NCBI RefSeq assembly: GCF_003065605.1
Contig: NZ_CP026952.1
Coordinates: 2,294,001-2,358,000, forward strand
From: Aeromicrobium chenweiae
GTDB lineage: Bacteria; Actinomycetota; Actinomycetes; Propionibacteriales; Nocardioidaceae
DNA length: 64,000 nucleotides
Direction of reading: 5' to 3'
Shown here: in pieces, positions 46,151-54,840 of the stretch
How positions within the stretch are numbered: position 1 is the stretch's first letter
Layout of the letters: each line of letters begins with the position of its first letter
Notes under the pieces: generated by a model
The model's input: the letters and a program-made list of their open reading frames with translations, nothing else
Database searches by the model: none
What the model was told of the DNA's origin: nothing
Translations under genes and position numbers: made by a program

Positions 46151-46366
46151 ATGAACCTGTTCGAGACCGAAAGCACCGAGCGCCTGTCCCGCGAGGCCGC
46201 CGCCGACCGGCTGCGCGCACTGGCCGACGCCCTCTCACGGCACAACTCGATCGAGCTCGAGCGGGGTGGGAACCGGGTCACGGTGGACGTCCCCGACGAG
46301 GTGAGCTTCTCCCTCGAGGTCGAGCTCGGCGACGAGAACGAGATCGAGATCGAGCTCAGCTGGTGA
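46151..46366 (+). CDS. amphi-Trp domain protein
   Basis: 71 aa. MNLFETESTERLSREAAADRLRALADALSRHNSIELERGGNRVTVDVPDEVSFSLEVELGDENEIEIELSW fits the amphi-Trp family, a short helix-then-beta domain ending in the conserved Trp. An AGGAGAC ribosome site precedes the ATG. It is highly acidic and presumably cytoplasmic. No function has been assigned to the family. It lies between the thioesterase and MscS genes. Confidence 0.85.
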   Translation: MNLFETESTERLSREAAADRLRALADALSRHNSIELERGGNRVTVDVPDEVSFSLEVELGDENEIEIELSW

Positions 46367-46430
46367 GGCGCGCCGGACCGATCGCGGCGCGCCGTGCGCA
46401 CGATCGGTCCGGGCTTGCGACCATGGGTCC

Positions 46431-47597
46431 ATGAGTGACTCCTGGCGGGACTTCGCCCCCACGTTGGGGATCGCGCTGGTGAATGCCCTGGTCGTGGCCG
46501 CCGTCGTCGCGCTGGTCACCCGGCGGGTCGGCCGCCGCTACCCCATGGCGCGGTACCTCAGCCGCACCGCCGCGACCCCGTTCCGGCTGCTGCTGCTCGT
46601 CATCGCGTGCGCGGTGGCCATCTCCCGCGACGCGCCGTGGTCCGAGCGCGAGGAGCTCGGCCGGTGGGTCGAGCTCGCGATGCACATCGGGATCATCGTC
46701 ACGGCCGCGTGGCTGGTCGGCGCGATCGTGCTGTCGCTGGAGGACACGGCGCTGCGCCACTACCGCCTCGACGCGGCCGACAACCTGCTCGCCCGCCGCG
46801 CCCGGACCCAGACCGCGGTCATCCGGCGCATCACCCTCGTGGCGATCGTCGCCCTCGCCGCGGGCGCCGTGCTGCTGAGCTTCCCGGGCGTCAGCGCCGC
46901 CGGCGCCAGCGTGCTCGCGTCGGCGGGCATCATCTCGGTCATCGCCGCGGTCGCCGCCCAGTCGACGCTCAGCAACCTGATCGCGGGCCTGCAGATCGCC
47001 TTCAGCGGCTCGATCCGCTACGGCGACGCCGTGATCGTGGAGAACGAGTGGGGCTGGGTCGACGAGATCACGCTCAGCTACGTCGTCGTGCGGCTCTGGG
47101 ACGACCGCAACATGGTCCTGCCGGCCACGTACTTCACCACGACGCCGTTCCAGAACTGGACACGCAAGACATCCGAGCTGCTCGGCTCGGTCGAGTTCGA
47201 CCTGGACTGGCGGGTCAGCCCCGACGGCATGCGCGCCGAGCTGGACCGCATCCTGCCGACCACCGAGCTGTGGGACGGGCGGACCAAGGTGCTGCAGGTG
47301 ACCGACGCCGTCAACGGCTGGGTCCGGATCCGCATCCTCGTCACCGCCAAGGACGCACCCACCCTGTTCGACCTGCGGTGCTTCGTGCGCGAGCGGATGA
47401 TCGACTGGCTGCAGGGTGCCGACGAGGGCGGCCTGCCGCGGTTCCGCGTCGAGTCCGTCAAGCGGACCGCCCCGCGCCGTCCGAGCGAGGAGGAGGCCAC
47501 CGGCCTGTTCAGCGGCGACCAGCAGGGCGACGACCGCGCCGCCCGGCTCACCGGCCAGCAGCCGGCGGTCGACGAGGAAGGCAACCCCCGCGAATGA
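46431..47597 (+). CDS. MscS-family mechanosensitive ion channel
   Basis: 388 aa. Four membrane segments: about 10-28, 44-62, 78-100 and 123-150, then the pore helix region GVSAAGASVLASAGIISVIAAVAAQSTLSNLIAGLQIAFSGSIRYGDAVIVENEWGWVDEITLSYVVVRLWDDRNMVLPATYFTTTPFQNWTR, which is the MscS beta-domain. The C-terminal tail is charged. It opens under membrane tension on hypo-osmotic shock. Its stop overlaps the GH18-like gene (ATGA), so the two are co-expressed. Confidence 0.93.
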   Translation: MSDSWRDFAPTLGIALVNALVVAAVVALVTRRVGRRYPMARYLSRTAATPFRLLLLVIACAVAISRDAPWSEREELGRWVELAMHIGIIVTAAWLVGAIVLSLEDTALRHYRLDAADNLLARRARTQTAVIRRITLVAIVALAAGAVLLSFPGVSAAGASVLASAGIISVIAAVAAQSTLSNLIAGLQIAFSGSIRYGDAVIVENEWGWVDEITLSYVVVRLWDDRNMVLPATYFTTTPFQNWTRKTSELLGSVEFDLDWRVSPDGMRAELDRILPTTELWDGRTKVLQVTDAVNGWVRIRILVTAKDAPTLFDLRCFVRERMIDWLQGADEGGLPRFRVESVKRTAPRRPSEEEATGLFSGDQQGDDRAARLTGQQPAVDEEGNPRE

Positions 47598-48577
47598 GCG
47601 TCTCCACCTCGGCCCGCCGCAGCGGCCTGGTCGCGTTCACCGCGCTGGCCCTCGCGGCCGGCGGCACCACCGTCCCGGCCTCGGCACAGGCACCCGTCCA
47701 CGCGACCGGCTACGCGCTCCAGGGCTCGGCCTCGCCGTCCGACGTGACCCGCGACGGCCGCTACCTGCGCACGATCGCGATCTCCGGTGTCGCGCTCGAC
47801 GGGCCGACCCGCGTCTCGTCCGTCAGCGCGGACGTCACTCGGCTGCGCCGCGCCGCACACCGGCACGGCCGCAAGGCCGTCCTGCTGCTCAGCAACTTCA
47901 GCGACCGCCTCGGGGACTTCGACGAACCCCTCGCCCACCGCATGCTGACCTCTGCGCCGGCGCGTGCGTCCGTCGTGCGGTCGCTCACCCGGGCCGCGCG
48001 CGGGTTCGACGGCGTCCAGATCGACCTGGAGTCCTTGAAGGCCCGCGACGTGGCCGGGCTCGTCGCCTTCACCCGCGAGGTCAAGGCGGCGCTGCCCGGC
48101 CGGTCGGTGTCGATGGCGTTCATGGCCTCCACCGACCGGCGCGGCTACCTGGCCCGGGGGTACGACCTGAAGGCCCTCGCGCCGCACCTCGACCGGCTGG
48201 TCCTCATGGCGTACGACCAGCACGGGCCGGGGTGGTCCGGTCCCGGGCCGATCGGGTCCCTGTCATGGGTGCGGCGCGAGCTACGCTACTTCACGAAGGT
48301 CCTGCCCAACCGCAAGATCGACCTCGGCGTGGCCGCGTACGGCTACCAGTGGGGACGCGGGAGCGGCACCCTCTCGGTCGCCCAGGCCCGCAAGCGCGCA
48401 GGCGGCAAGGCCCGCTGGCGCGCCGAGCAGGGCGAGTGGTCCGCGCGGCTCTCCGGCGGCCGGAAGATCTGGTGGTCGGACCGGCGTTCCCTGCGGGCCC
48501 GCGAGAAGATCGCCCGGTCCCACCGGCTGCACGGGGTGTCGATCTGGCAGATCGGCTCGTCCGGCCGCCTGCGCTAG
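47594..48577 (+). CDS. secreted GH18-like glycoside hydrolase
   Basis: 327 aa from the ATG at 47594, overlapping the MscS stop. A signal peptide (RRSGLVAFTALALAAGGTTVPASAQA) leads into a TIM-barrel of the GH18 type, with the catalytic pattern D-x-x-x-D-x-E in FDGVQIDLESLK. VLMAYDQHGPGWSGPGPIGS and GVAAYGYQWG are further family strands. The C-terminus IARSHRLHGVSIWQIGSSGRL is the last barrel strand with its conserved Trp. Likely substrate: a cell-wall or chitin-like glycan. No LysM or SH3 domain is visible. It converges with folA (CTAG overlap). Confidence 0.82.
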   Translation: MSVSTSARRSGLVAFTALALAAGGTTVPASAQAPVHATGYALQGSASPSDVTRDGRYLRTIAISGVALDGPTRVSSVSADVTRLRRAAHRHGRKAVLLLSNFSDRLGDFDEPLAHRMLTSAPARASVVRSLTRAARGFDGVQIDLESLKARDVAGLVAFTREVKAALPGRSVSMAFMASTDRRGYLARGYDLKALAPHLDRLVLMAYDQHGPGWSGPGPIGSLSWVRRELRYFTKVLPNRKIDLGVAAYGYQWGRGSGTLSVAQARKRAGGKARWRAEQGEWSARLSGGRKIWWSDRRSLRAREKIARSHRLHGVSIWQIGSSGRLR

Positions 48578-49053
48578 GGCGCGACGCGGTCGTACGTCGC
48601 GATGTCGTAGCCGTCGTAGGGCTGCCGGTCGGTCTCGCGCCACTGCGACCAGTCGACCTCGGGGAACCAGGCATCGCCGTCGGGCGCCAGGTGCACGTGC
48701 GTGACGACCATGCGGTCGACGACGCCGGCCTCGATCGCGGCGGCGTACACCTGGGACCCGCCGATGAGGAACACGTCATCGTCGAGCTTCTCGGCCTGGG
48801 CCAGCGCGGACGGCAGGCCGTCGGCGACCTCGACGCCGTCAGCAGCCCACTGCGGGTCGCGGGTCAGCACGATCGACGTGCGGCCCGGCAGGGGCCGGCC
48901 GATCGACTCGTACGTCGTGCGTCCCATGACCATCGGGTGGCCCATCGTGAGGGCCTTGAACTGGGCGAGGTCCCCGGTCGGCGGCCACGGCAGGTCACCG
49001 TCGCGTCCGATGACCCCGTTGCGGCCGATCGCGACGACGATCGTGACGGTCAT
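48574..49053 (-). CDS. folA: dihydrofolate reductase
   Basis: 159 aa, start ATG overlapping the thyA stop (ATGA). Reduces dihydrofolate to tetrahydrofolate with [70 protein letters not shown] contains the WP loop, the catalytic acid in GDLAQFK and the R-x-x-x-GRP motif; [17 protein letters not shown] follows. The order thyA-folA is standard. Its stop overlaps the convergent GH18 stop by 3 bases. Confidence 0.97.
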   Translation of the reverse strand: MTVTIVVAIGRNGVIGRDGDLPWPPTGDLAQFKALTMGHPMVMGRTTYESIGRPLPGRTSIVLTRDPQWAADGVEVADGLPSALAQAEKLDDDVFLIGGSQVYAAAIEAGVVDRMVVTHVHLAPDGDAWFPEVDWSQWRETDRQPYDGYDIATYDRVAP

Positions 49054-49844
49054 ACGGCGATCGGGGCCTTGATGAGCGGGTGCGGGTCGTAGCCGGTGAT
49101 CTTGATCGACTCGGGCGTGAAGCCGTCGATCGAGGTGACGGACGGGTCCAGCCACAGCTCGGGCAGCGCTCGCGGCTCGCGCGTCAGCTGCTCACGCGCC
49201 TGGTCGAGGTGGTTCACGTACAGGTGCGCGTCGCCGATCGTGTGGACGAAGTCGCCGACCTCCAGCCCCGTGACCTGGGCGACCATGTGGGTCAGCAGCG
49301 CGTAGGACGCGATGTTGAACGGCACACCGAGGAACACGTCGGCGGACCGCTGGTACATCTGGCACGACAGCTTGCCGTCGGCGACGTAGAACTGGAAGAA
49401 CGCGTGGCACGGCATGAGTGCCATGGCGTCGAGGTCGGCGACGTTCCACGCACTGACGACGTGGCGGCGGGAGTCGGGGTTGGTCCTGATCTGCTCGATG
49501 ACCTGCGCGAGCTGGTCGATGTGCCGTCCGTCCGGGGCGGGCCAGGACCGCCACTGGTAGCCGTAGACCGGGCCGAGATCGCCGTTGTCGTCCGCCCACT
49601 CGTCCCAGATCGACACCCCGAGGTCGTGGAGGTACTGCACGTTGGTGTCGCCCTTGACGAACCACAACAGCTCGCCGACGACGGACTTGACGTGGATCTT
49701 CTTGGTCGTGACCAGGGGGAAGCCCTCGGACAGGTCGAACCGCATCTGGTGGCCGAACACGCTGCGGGTGCCGGTGCCCGTGCGGTCGCCCTTGGCGACC
49801 CCCTCGTCGAGGATGCGCTGGACGAGATCGAGGTAGGCCCGCAT
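49050..49844 (-). CDS. thyA: thymidylate synthase ThyA
   Basis: 264 aa. Makes dTMP from dUMP using methylene-tetrahydrofolate. Catalytic C146 in [51 protein letters not shown] and [28 protein letters not shown] are family signatures. The dihydrofolate produced is recycled by folA, translationally coupled downstream. The start at [11 protein letters not shown] is typical. Confidence 0.98.
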   Translation of the reverse strand: MRAYLDLVQRILDEGVAKGDRTGTGTRSVFGHQMRFDLSEGFPLVTTKKIHVKSVVGELLWFVKGDTNVQYLHDLGVSIWDEWADDNGDLGPVYGYQWRSWPAPDGRHIDQLAQVIEQIRTNPDSRRHVVSAWNVADLDAMALMPCHAFFQFYVADGKLSCQMYQRSADVFLGVPFNIASYALLTHMVAQVTGLEVGDFVHTIGDAHLYVNHLDQAREQLTREPRALPELWLDPSVTSIDGFTPESIKITGYDPHPLIKAPIAV

Positions 49845-49894
49845 GCACGCAGACTATCAATCCGGACCCACCGATCGTGTGCGAAACTCTGTCC

Positions 49895-50404
49895 ATGCCG
49901 CGTGACGAGTTCGACGCCACACCCTCCGAGGTGCGGAACTTCGCCCTGCTGCAGGTCGGTCTGACCGCCGGGTTCTTCGTGCTGCTGTTCTTCATGCTCG
50001 GCGGCTCCGACGCGGACTACCCGCCGGTGTGGCTGGCGGTCGCGCTGGTCGTCCTGGTCGGCATCGGCGCCTTCCTCGCCGAGCGGGTCTGGCTGTCGAC
50101 CTCTCCCCTGTCCCCGGACCTCGACCCCGCCGAGCAGCAGAGGCTCGCCGTCGGCACGTTCGCCACGCAGACCGTCCGCAAGCTCATGTACTGCGAGGCG
50201 CCGCTGCTGATCGCGGTCCTGGTCACGTTCGTCGTCGACCACGGGGGCTGGCCGCTCGTGATCGCCGGCTTCCCCGGGCTGCTCGTCCTCGTCTGGGAGA
50301 TCTGGCCCACGCTGCGCAACACCTCGCTGACCGCGGCGGTGCTCGACGCCCAGGGCGCCGACTCCCGCCTTGTGGAGAGCTTCATCGAACGTCCGACCGC
50401 ATGA
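49895..50404 (+). CDS. membrane protein of unknown function
   Basis: 169 aa from the ATG at 49895 (a GTG 6 codons upstream is less likely). Four hydrophobic segments: about 18-36, 46-64, 100-118 and 122-137. The N-terminus DEFDATPSEVRNFALLQVGLTAGFFVLLFFMLGG and the tail SLTAAVLDAQGADSRLVESFIE are soluble. No family recognised. The stop overlaps the GNAT start (ATGA), and the whole run to azlD is stop-start coupled. Confidence 0.75.
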   Translation: MPRDEFDATPSEVRNFALLQVGLTAGFFVLLFFMLGGSDADYPPVWLAVALVVLVGIGAFLAERVWLSTSPLSPDLDPAEQQRLAVGTFATQTVRKLMYCEAPLLIAVLVTFVVDHGGWPLVIAGFPGLLVLVWEIWPTLRNTSLTAAVLDAQGADSRLVESFIERPTA

Positions 50405-50931
50405 CCACCGCCGACGTCAGCGCCCGCCTCGCCTGGCCCGACGACGCCCCCGCGATCGTCCGGGTGCAGCTCGCGTCGTGGCGGGCGAACGGCGTCGTCC
50501 CGGAGCAGGAGGTCGACGCCCTCGACCCGGCGGAGCTCGCCGAGCGGTGGGCCACGCTCATCACCGCGCCCCAGGACGCCCGTCTGCGGGTCCTGGTGGG
50601 GCTGGAGCGGGCCGACGTCCGCGGCTTCGCGCTGGTGCACCCGTCGTACGACCCGGACAGCGACCAGGTGACCGATGGCGAGATCGGCGAGCTCGTCGTC
50701 GACCCCGCCCACCAGCGGGCGGGGCACGGCTCACGCCTGCTGCAGGCGGCCGTCGACACCCTGGTCGCCGACAAGTTCACCCGGGGCCGCTGGTGGGTGG
50801 GCACGACCGATGACGCGCTGCGGGCGTTCGTGACCGAGTCCGGCTGGGAGCCCGACGGCGCCCACCGTGAGCTCGCCGGCGATAGCGGGGGCACCGTCAA
50901 GCAGATCCGGCTCCACACCACGCTGGCATGA
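50401..50931 (+). CDS. GNAT family N-acetyltransferase
   Basis: 176 aa. Acetyl-CoA binding motif A: IGELVVDPAHQRAGHGSRLLQAAVDTL (Q-x-x-G-x-G); motif B: DDALRAFVTESGWEPDGAHRE. The N-terminus has VRVQLASWRAN, common in acyltransferases acting on small molecules. It is overlapped on both sides by neighbours (ATGA), so it belongs to an operon with a membrane protein and azlCD. Substrate is unknown. Confidence 0.86.
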   Translation: MTTADVSARLAWPDDAPAIVRVQLASWRANGVVPEQEVDALDPAELAERWATLITAPQDARLRVLVGLERADVRGFALVHPSYDPDSDQVTDGEIGELVVDPAHQRAGHGSRLLQAAVDTLVADKFTRGRWWVGTTDDALRAFVTESGWEPDGAHRELAGDSGGTVKQIRLHTTLA

Positions 50932-51599
50932 CGACCGACCGGTCGATCATCGTCGACTCGCTCGGGGTCGGCCTCGCCACCGGGGCGTACGGCGTCTCGT
51001 TCGGTGCGATCTCGACGGCGTCCGGCCTCAGCGTGCTGCAGACCTGCCTCATCTCGCTGCTGGTCTTCACGGGGGCGTCGCAGTTCGCGTTCGTCGGCAT
51101 CATCGCGTCGGGCGGCAACCCGCTGACGGGTGCCCTGACCGCGATCCTGCTCGGCAGCCGCAACCTGTTCTACGGGGTCAGCATGGCGCCGAAGCTCGAC
51201 CTGGACCCCGCGCAACGGCTGGCCACGGCGCACTTCGTGATCGACGAGTCGACCGCGATGGGCGTCACCCGGACGTCGCGGCGCCAGGCCCGGCTGGGGT
51301 TCTACTGGACCGGCATCTCGATCTTCGTGCTCTGGAACCTCTCCACCGCGGCGGGTGCGTGGGCGGGCAACGCGATCGGCGACCCGCGGACGTACGGCCT
51401 CGACGCCGCGGTGGGGGCGGCGTTCCTCGGCCTGCTGTGGCCGCGGCTCTCGTCCGTGCAGGGGCGCCTGGTCGCGCTGGTGGGTGCCGCGGTAGCGCTC
51501 GGGCTCGTGCCCGTGACCAGCGCGGGGCTGCCGATCATCCTGGGCGGCGGGACGGCCGTCCTGCTCGGCATGCTGTGGCGGCCCGGAGGGAGGTCGTGA
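50928..51599 (+). CDS. azlC: AzlC family branched-chain amino acid exporter subunit
   Basis: 223 aa. Five or six membrane segments with the AzlC motifs GVSFGAISTASGLSVLQTCLISLLVFTGASQFAFVGI and LTAILLGSRNLFYGVSMAP, followed by HFVIDESTAMG. With AzlD it forms an efflux system for branched-chain amino acids or analogues in other bacteria. ATG overlaps the GNAT stop. The next gene starts with GTG overlapping its own stop. Confidence 0.9.
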   Translation: MTTDRSIIVDSLGVGLATGAYGVSFGAISTASGLSVLQTCLISLLVFTGASQFAFVGIIASGGNPLTGALTAILLGSRNLFYGVSMAPKLDLDPAQRLATAHFVIDESTAMGVTRTSRRQARLGFYWTGISIFVLWNLSTAAGAWAGNAIGDPRTYGLDAAVGAAFLGLLWPRLSSVQGRLVALVGAAVALGLVPVTSAGLPIILGGGTAVLLGMLWRPGGRS

Positions 51600-51901
51600 C
51601 GGCCCTGTGGGGCGGCATCGTCGTCATGACGGTGGGCTGCTTCGCCCTGAAGTACGCCGGGCTGTCCGTGCCCGAGCGGGTGCTGCAGCACCCCCTGACG
51701 GTACGGGCCGTCGAACTCATCCCGGCCGGGCTCCTCGGGGCCCTCATCGCGGTGCAGGTCTTCGCCGACGGCTCGTCGGTGCAGGTCGACGCGCGCCTGC
51801 TGGCCCTGGGCGTCGCGGCCGTGCTGCTGGCCCTGCGCGTCCCGTTCCTGCCGATGGTCGTCGCCGCAGCCGTCGTCGCCGCCCTCGTCCGCCAGCTCTG
51901 A
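51596..51901 (+). CDS. azlD: AzlD family branched-chain amino acid exporter subunit
   Basis: 101 aa, GTG start overlapping the azlC stop (GTGA). Three hydrophobic segments: ALWGGIVVMTVGCFALKYAGL, AVELIPAGLLGALIAVQVF and LALGVAAVLLALRVPFLPMVVAAAVVAALV. It is the small membrane partner of AzlC. It ends an operon of four genes starting at 49895. The convergent dapB gene follows after a region of GTTTCCCA palindromes. Confidence 0.88.
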   Translation: MTALWGGIVVMTVGCFALKYAGLSVPERVLQHPLTVRAVELIPAGLLGALIAVQVFADGSSVQVDARLLALGVAAVLLALRVPFLPMVVAAAVVAALVRQL

Positions 51902-51914
51902 CGCGGCGGTGTCG

Positions 51915-51966
51915 GTTTCCCACGGGAACCTGGGAAACTGCGGTCGGTTTCCCACGGGACCGTGGG
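51915..51966. repeat. two GTTTCCCA-type palindromes after azlD
   Basis: GTTTCCCA (51915-51922) pairs with TGGGAAAC (51931-51938). A second dyad, CCCACGG/CCGTGGG (51951-51966), begins from another GGTTTCCCA copy. They lie 14 bases after the azlD stop in the convergent azlD-dapB gap, and the same word forms the hairpin after dapB. Probably azlD-side terminators. Confidence 0.6.
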
Positions 51967-52041
51967 GTTTGATCACTCCCCGCGCGTCTCAACCCGAGGG
52001 GGGTGACGAAGACCCACGGGGAGCGCGGAACCGCGAGGTGG

Positions 52042-52077
52042 GTGACGGTTTCCCAGGAGATCGTGGGAAACCGTCAC
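52042..52077. terminator. hairpin at the dapB stop
   Basis: GTGACGGTTTCCCA (52042-52055) pairs perfectly with TGGGAAACCGTCAC (52064-52077), loop of 8 bases. The arm includes the dapB stop codon, so the hairpin forms right at the end of the coding region. It is likely an end-of-transcript structure. Confidence 0.7.
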
Positions 52078-52817
52078 AGCCCGAGGATGTCGTCCAGGCC
52101 GACGGTCACGCCGGGACGGCTGCCGACGCCGCGGACGGCGGCCACCACGCCGGGCATGAAGGACGTGCGGTCGTGCGAGTCGTGCCGGATCGTGAACTCC
52201 TCGCCGACGCCGCCGAGGAGCACCTGCTGGGACGCCACGAAACCGCGCGCGCGGACCGAGTGCACCGGGATGCCCTCGACCTTGGCGCCGCGGGCCCCGT
52301 CGGGATCGGTCGTGGTGGCGTCTGGCAGGTCGGCGGACCCGGCCGCCCGGCGCGCCTCGGCGATCAGCTCGGCGGTCCGCACCGCGGTGCCCGACGGCGC
52401 GTCGACCTTGTCGGGGTGGTGCATCTCGATGACCTCGACCGACTCGAAGAACGGCGCGGCCGTCGCGGCGAACCGCATCATGAGGATCGCGCCGATCGAG
52501 AAGTTGGGCACGACCAGCACGCCCGTCGACGGGTCGTCACCAAGAGCCGACCGCACGGCCGCGATGCGCTCGTCGTCGAATCCCGAGGTGCCCACCACGA
52601 CGTCCACGCCGTGCTCGATGCACCACGTGACGTTGTCGAGCGCGACGTGCGGCTGGGTGAAGTCCAGCGCGACCTCGGCCCCCGCCGCGGTGATCTGCTC
52701 GAGCGAGTCGCCGAGGTCGATCTCCGCCACCACCTCCAGCCCCTCGGCCGCGTTGATCGCGCGCACCGACTCCGAACCCATGCGCCCCTTGGCGCCCAGC
52801 ACTGCCACCCGTGTCAT
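52074..52817 (-). CDS. dapB: 4-hydroxy-tetrahydrodipicolinate reductase
   Basis: 247 aa from the ATG at 52817 (a GTG two codons earlier is possible). NAD(P)H-dependent second enzyme of the DAP branch. VAVLGAKGRMGSESV is the GxxGxxG nucleotide motif, DFTQPHVALDNV the conserved loop, and EMHHPDKVDAPSGTA holds the catalytic His-His and substrate-binding Lys with the SGTA loop. With dapA and dapF it makes three DAP enzymes in this window. A hemerythrin gene is divergent. Confidence 0.96.
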   Translation of the reverse strand: MTRVAVLGAKGRMGSESVRAINAAEGLEVVAEIDLGDSLEQITAAGAEVALDFTQPHVALDNVTWCIEHGVDVVVGTSGFDDERIAAVRSALGDDPSTGVLVVPNFSIGAILMMRFAATAAPFFESVEVIEMHHPDKVDAPSGTAVRTAELIAEARRAAGSADLPDATTTDPDGARGAKVEGIPVHSVRARGFVASQQVLLGGVGEEFTIRHDSHDRTSFMPGVVAAVRGVGSRPGVTVGLDDILGL

Positions 52818-52907
52818 GGCCACGATCGTACGAGACGGACCCCTTCCCCCGGACGGCGCTCCGTCCTACCCTCGACGGATCGGGGCGACAGGACGAGAGG
52901 CTGTGGC

Positions 52908-53576
52908 ATGACCGATGACGTCCGACGGCTCGGCTGTCAGACCGACGACATGAAGATGATCCACCAGGTGTTCCGCCGTGAGTTCGGGCTCGCGCCGTCG
53001 ATGGTGCGTCACGTCGCCCCCGGCGACACCGCACAGGCACGACGGGTGACGACCTACCTCGACGAGATCGTCACCGCTCTGCACCATCACCACCAGAACG
53101 AGGACCGGCTGCTCTGGGACACCATGGTCGACCGGGCACCCGCGTGCGCGTTGCACGTCGACCAGATGCGGCAGCAGCACGCTGCGGTGTCGACGCTGCT
53201 CGACGAGGTCGAGGGTCTCGGCCGAGCGTGGACGACCGGCGGTGCCGACGAGCGGTCCCGCGAGCGGCTGGCGGCGCTGCTCGACGACATCTCCGCGCGG
53301 CTCGACGACCACCTGGGCCAGGAGGAGACCGAGATCCTCCCGGTCGCGGCGACGTCCTTCACCCAGGCGGAGTGGGACCGGCTCCGCGAGGCCGGGATGG
53401 CGAGCATCCCGAGGAACCGCCTGCTGGTGCAGCTGGGCTACATCCTCGAGGACGCCGGCCCGGACGAGCGCAAGCAGATCCTCGCGGACGTCCCGGCGCC
53501 GGGGCGGGTGCTCTACCGGCTCGTCGGCCGCCGCAGGTACCAGCGGGAGATCCGCACCCTGCGACCCCCGGGCTGA
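52908..53576 (+). CDS. hemerythrin HHE domain protein
   Basis: 222 aa. The four-helix HHE domain has the His/Glu set IHQVFRREFG, HHHHQNEDRLLWDTMV, HVDQMRQQHAAV and HLGQEETEILPV, giving a di-iron site. The C-terminus (ERKQILADVPAPGRVLYRLVGRRRYQREIRTLR) is the usual actinobacterial extension. Such proteins are tied to oxygen, nitric-oxide or oxidative stress, but the role here is not known. It is divergent from dapB and converges on kynU with a 3-base gap. Confidence 0.9.
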   Translation: MTDDVRRLGCQTDDMKMIHQVFRREFGLAPSMVRHVAPGDTAQARRVTTYLDEIVTALHHHHQNEDRLLWDTMVDRAPACALHVDQMRQQHAAVSTLLDEVEGLGRAWTTGGADERSRERLAALLDDISARLDDHLGQEETEILPVAATSFTQAEWDRLREAGMASIPRNRLLVQLGYILEDAGPDERKQILADVPAPGRVLYRLVGRRRYQREIRTLRPPG

Positions 53577-53579
53577 GGC

Positions 53580-54773
53580 TCAGCGTGCGGCGCAGTCGAC
53601 CAGCACCGCGACACCCGCCGCCACCTCCGCGTACGACGTCGAGAGCGGGGACAGGCCCAGCCGGATCAGGTCGGGCTCCCGGAAGTCCGGGACGACGCCG
53701 CGCTCGATCATCCCCGCTGCCACCTCGCGGGCCTCCGCATGCCGGACGGTGACGTGGCTCCCGCGCAGCCCGGGCTCGCGCGGTGTCACGATCTCCAGCC
53801 CCGCCGCGTCGAGCAGCTCGATCGCGTACGCCGTGAGCGCCTCGGACTTCGCACGGATCGCGTCCACGCCCGCCTCGGCGATCAGGCGCACACCCTCCTG
53901 GACCGCCAGGATGCCGCTGACCGACGGCGTGCCGCTGAGCATCCGCCGGATCGTCGGCGAGGTCTCGTAGGTGTCGGACATCGCGAACAGGTCGGCCGCG
54001 CTCCACCACCCGGCGATCGGCTGTCGCGCATCGGCCAGGTGCCGCGCCGCGACGTACGCGAAGGCCGGCGCTCCCGGGCCGGCGTTGACGTACTTGTAGG
54101 TGCAGCCGACCGCGAAGTCGACGGCGGCTGCGTCCAAGGCGATCGGGACGACGCCCGCCGAGTGGCACAGGTCCCACACCACGACCCCTCCGGCCGCGTG
54201 GACGGCATCGGTGAGGCCCGGCAGGTCCAGCAGCGTCCCGGACCGGTAGTCGACGTGGCTCAGCACCACGACCGCCGTCCGCTCCCCCAGCGCCGTCGCC
54301 AGGACGTCGGGCGTCACGTTCTCGACCAGGTCCGGCTCCAGCCACCGCACGGTCATGCCGCGGGCGGACGCGACCGACTCGACCAGGTAGCGATCGGTCG
54401 GGAAGTTGGTGACGTCGATGACGATCTCGTCGCGGCCCGGGCGGACACCGGCGGCCGCGTGCAGCAGCTTGTAGAGGTTGACCGAGGTCGAGTCGGCGAT
54501 GACCGTCTGCCCGGACGCCGCGCCCAGCAGCGCCGCTCCCAGCTCGTCACCCACCGCGACGGGCAGGTCGACCCAGCTCTCGGACCAGCCACGGATGAGC
54601 CGGCCTCCCCACTCCTCCCGGACGAACGCAGCGAGGCGTTCCTGCGTCGCCTTCGGCAGCCGGCCCAACGAGTTGCCGTCGAGGTACGCGACCAGGTCGT
54701 CGTCGATCACGAACCGGTCACGGAAGGCGCTCAGGCGGTCGGCGCCATCGAGGTCAGCGGGGGAAACAGGCAC
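53580..54773 (-). CDS. kynU: kynureninase
   Basis: 397 aa, GTG start. PLP-dependent enzyme that cleaves kynurenine to anthranilate and alanine in tryptophan catabolism. YLDGNSLGRLPKA at the start, SVNLYKLLHAAAGVRPGRDEIV, DYRSGTLLDLPGLTDAVHAAGGVVVWDLCHSAGVVPIALDAAAVDFAVGCTYKYVNAGPGAPAF (with the PLP lysine in CTYKY) are diagnostic. No tryptophan dioxygenase or formamidase is next to it, so it may feed a NAD or anthranilate route or salvage kynurenine. A hairpin lies 20 bases upstream. Confidence 0.94.
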   Translation of the reverse strand: MPVSPADLDGADRLSAFRDRFVIDDDLVAYLDGNSLGRLPKATQERLAAFVREEWGGRLIRGWSESWVDLPVAVGDELGAALLGAASGQTVIADSTSVNLYKLLHAAAGVRPGRDEIVIDVTNFPTDRYLVESVASARGMTVRWLEPDLVENVTPDVLATALGERTAVVVLSHVDYRSGTLLDLPGLTDAVHAAGGVVVWDLCHSAGVVPIALDAAAVDFAVGCTYKYVNAGPGAPAFAYVAARHLADARQPIAGWWSAADLFAMSDTYETSPTIRRMLSGTPSVSGILAVQEGVRLIAEAGVDAIRAKSEALTAYAIELLDAAGLEIVTPREPGLRGSHVTVRHAEAREVAAGMIERGVVPDFREPDLIRLGLSPLSTSYAEVAAGVAVLVDCAAR

Positions 54774-54793
54774 CGGGCGATGCTCTCACGACC

Positions 54794-54825
54794 GGGGCCC
54801 GGGCGGGCGATGCTGCCCGGGCCCC
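54794..54825. promoter_or_regulatory. GC-rich hairpin just upstream of kynU
   Basis: GGGGCCCGGGC (54794-54804) pairs with GCCCGGGCCCC (54815-54825), loop of 10 bases. The arm edge is about 20 bases from the kynU GTG. It could be a leader structure limiting translation or a second terminator after the repeat array. No antiterminator alternative is visible. Confidence 0.5.
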
Positions 54826-54840
54826 CGTCGCGCACGAACG

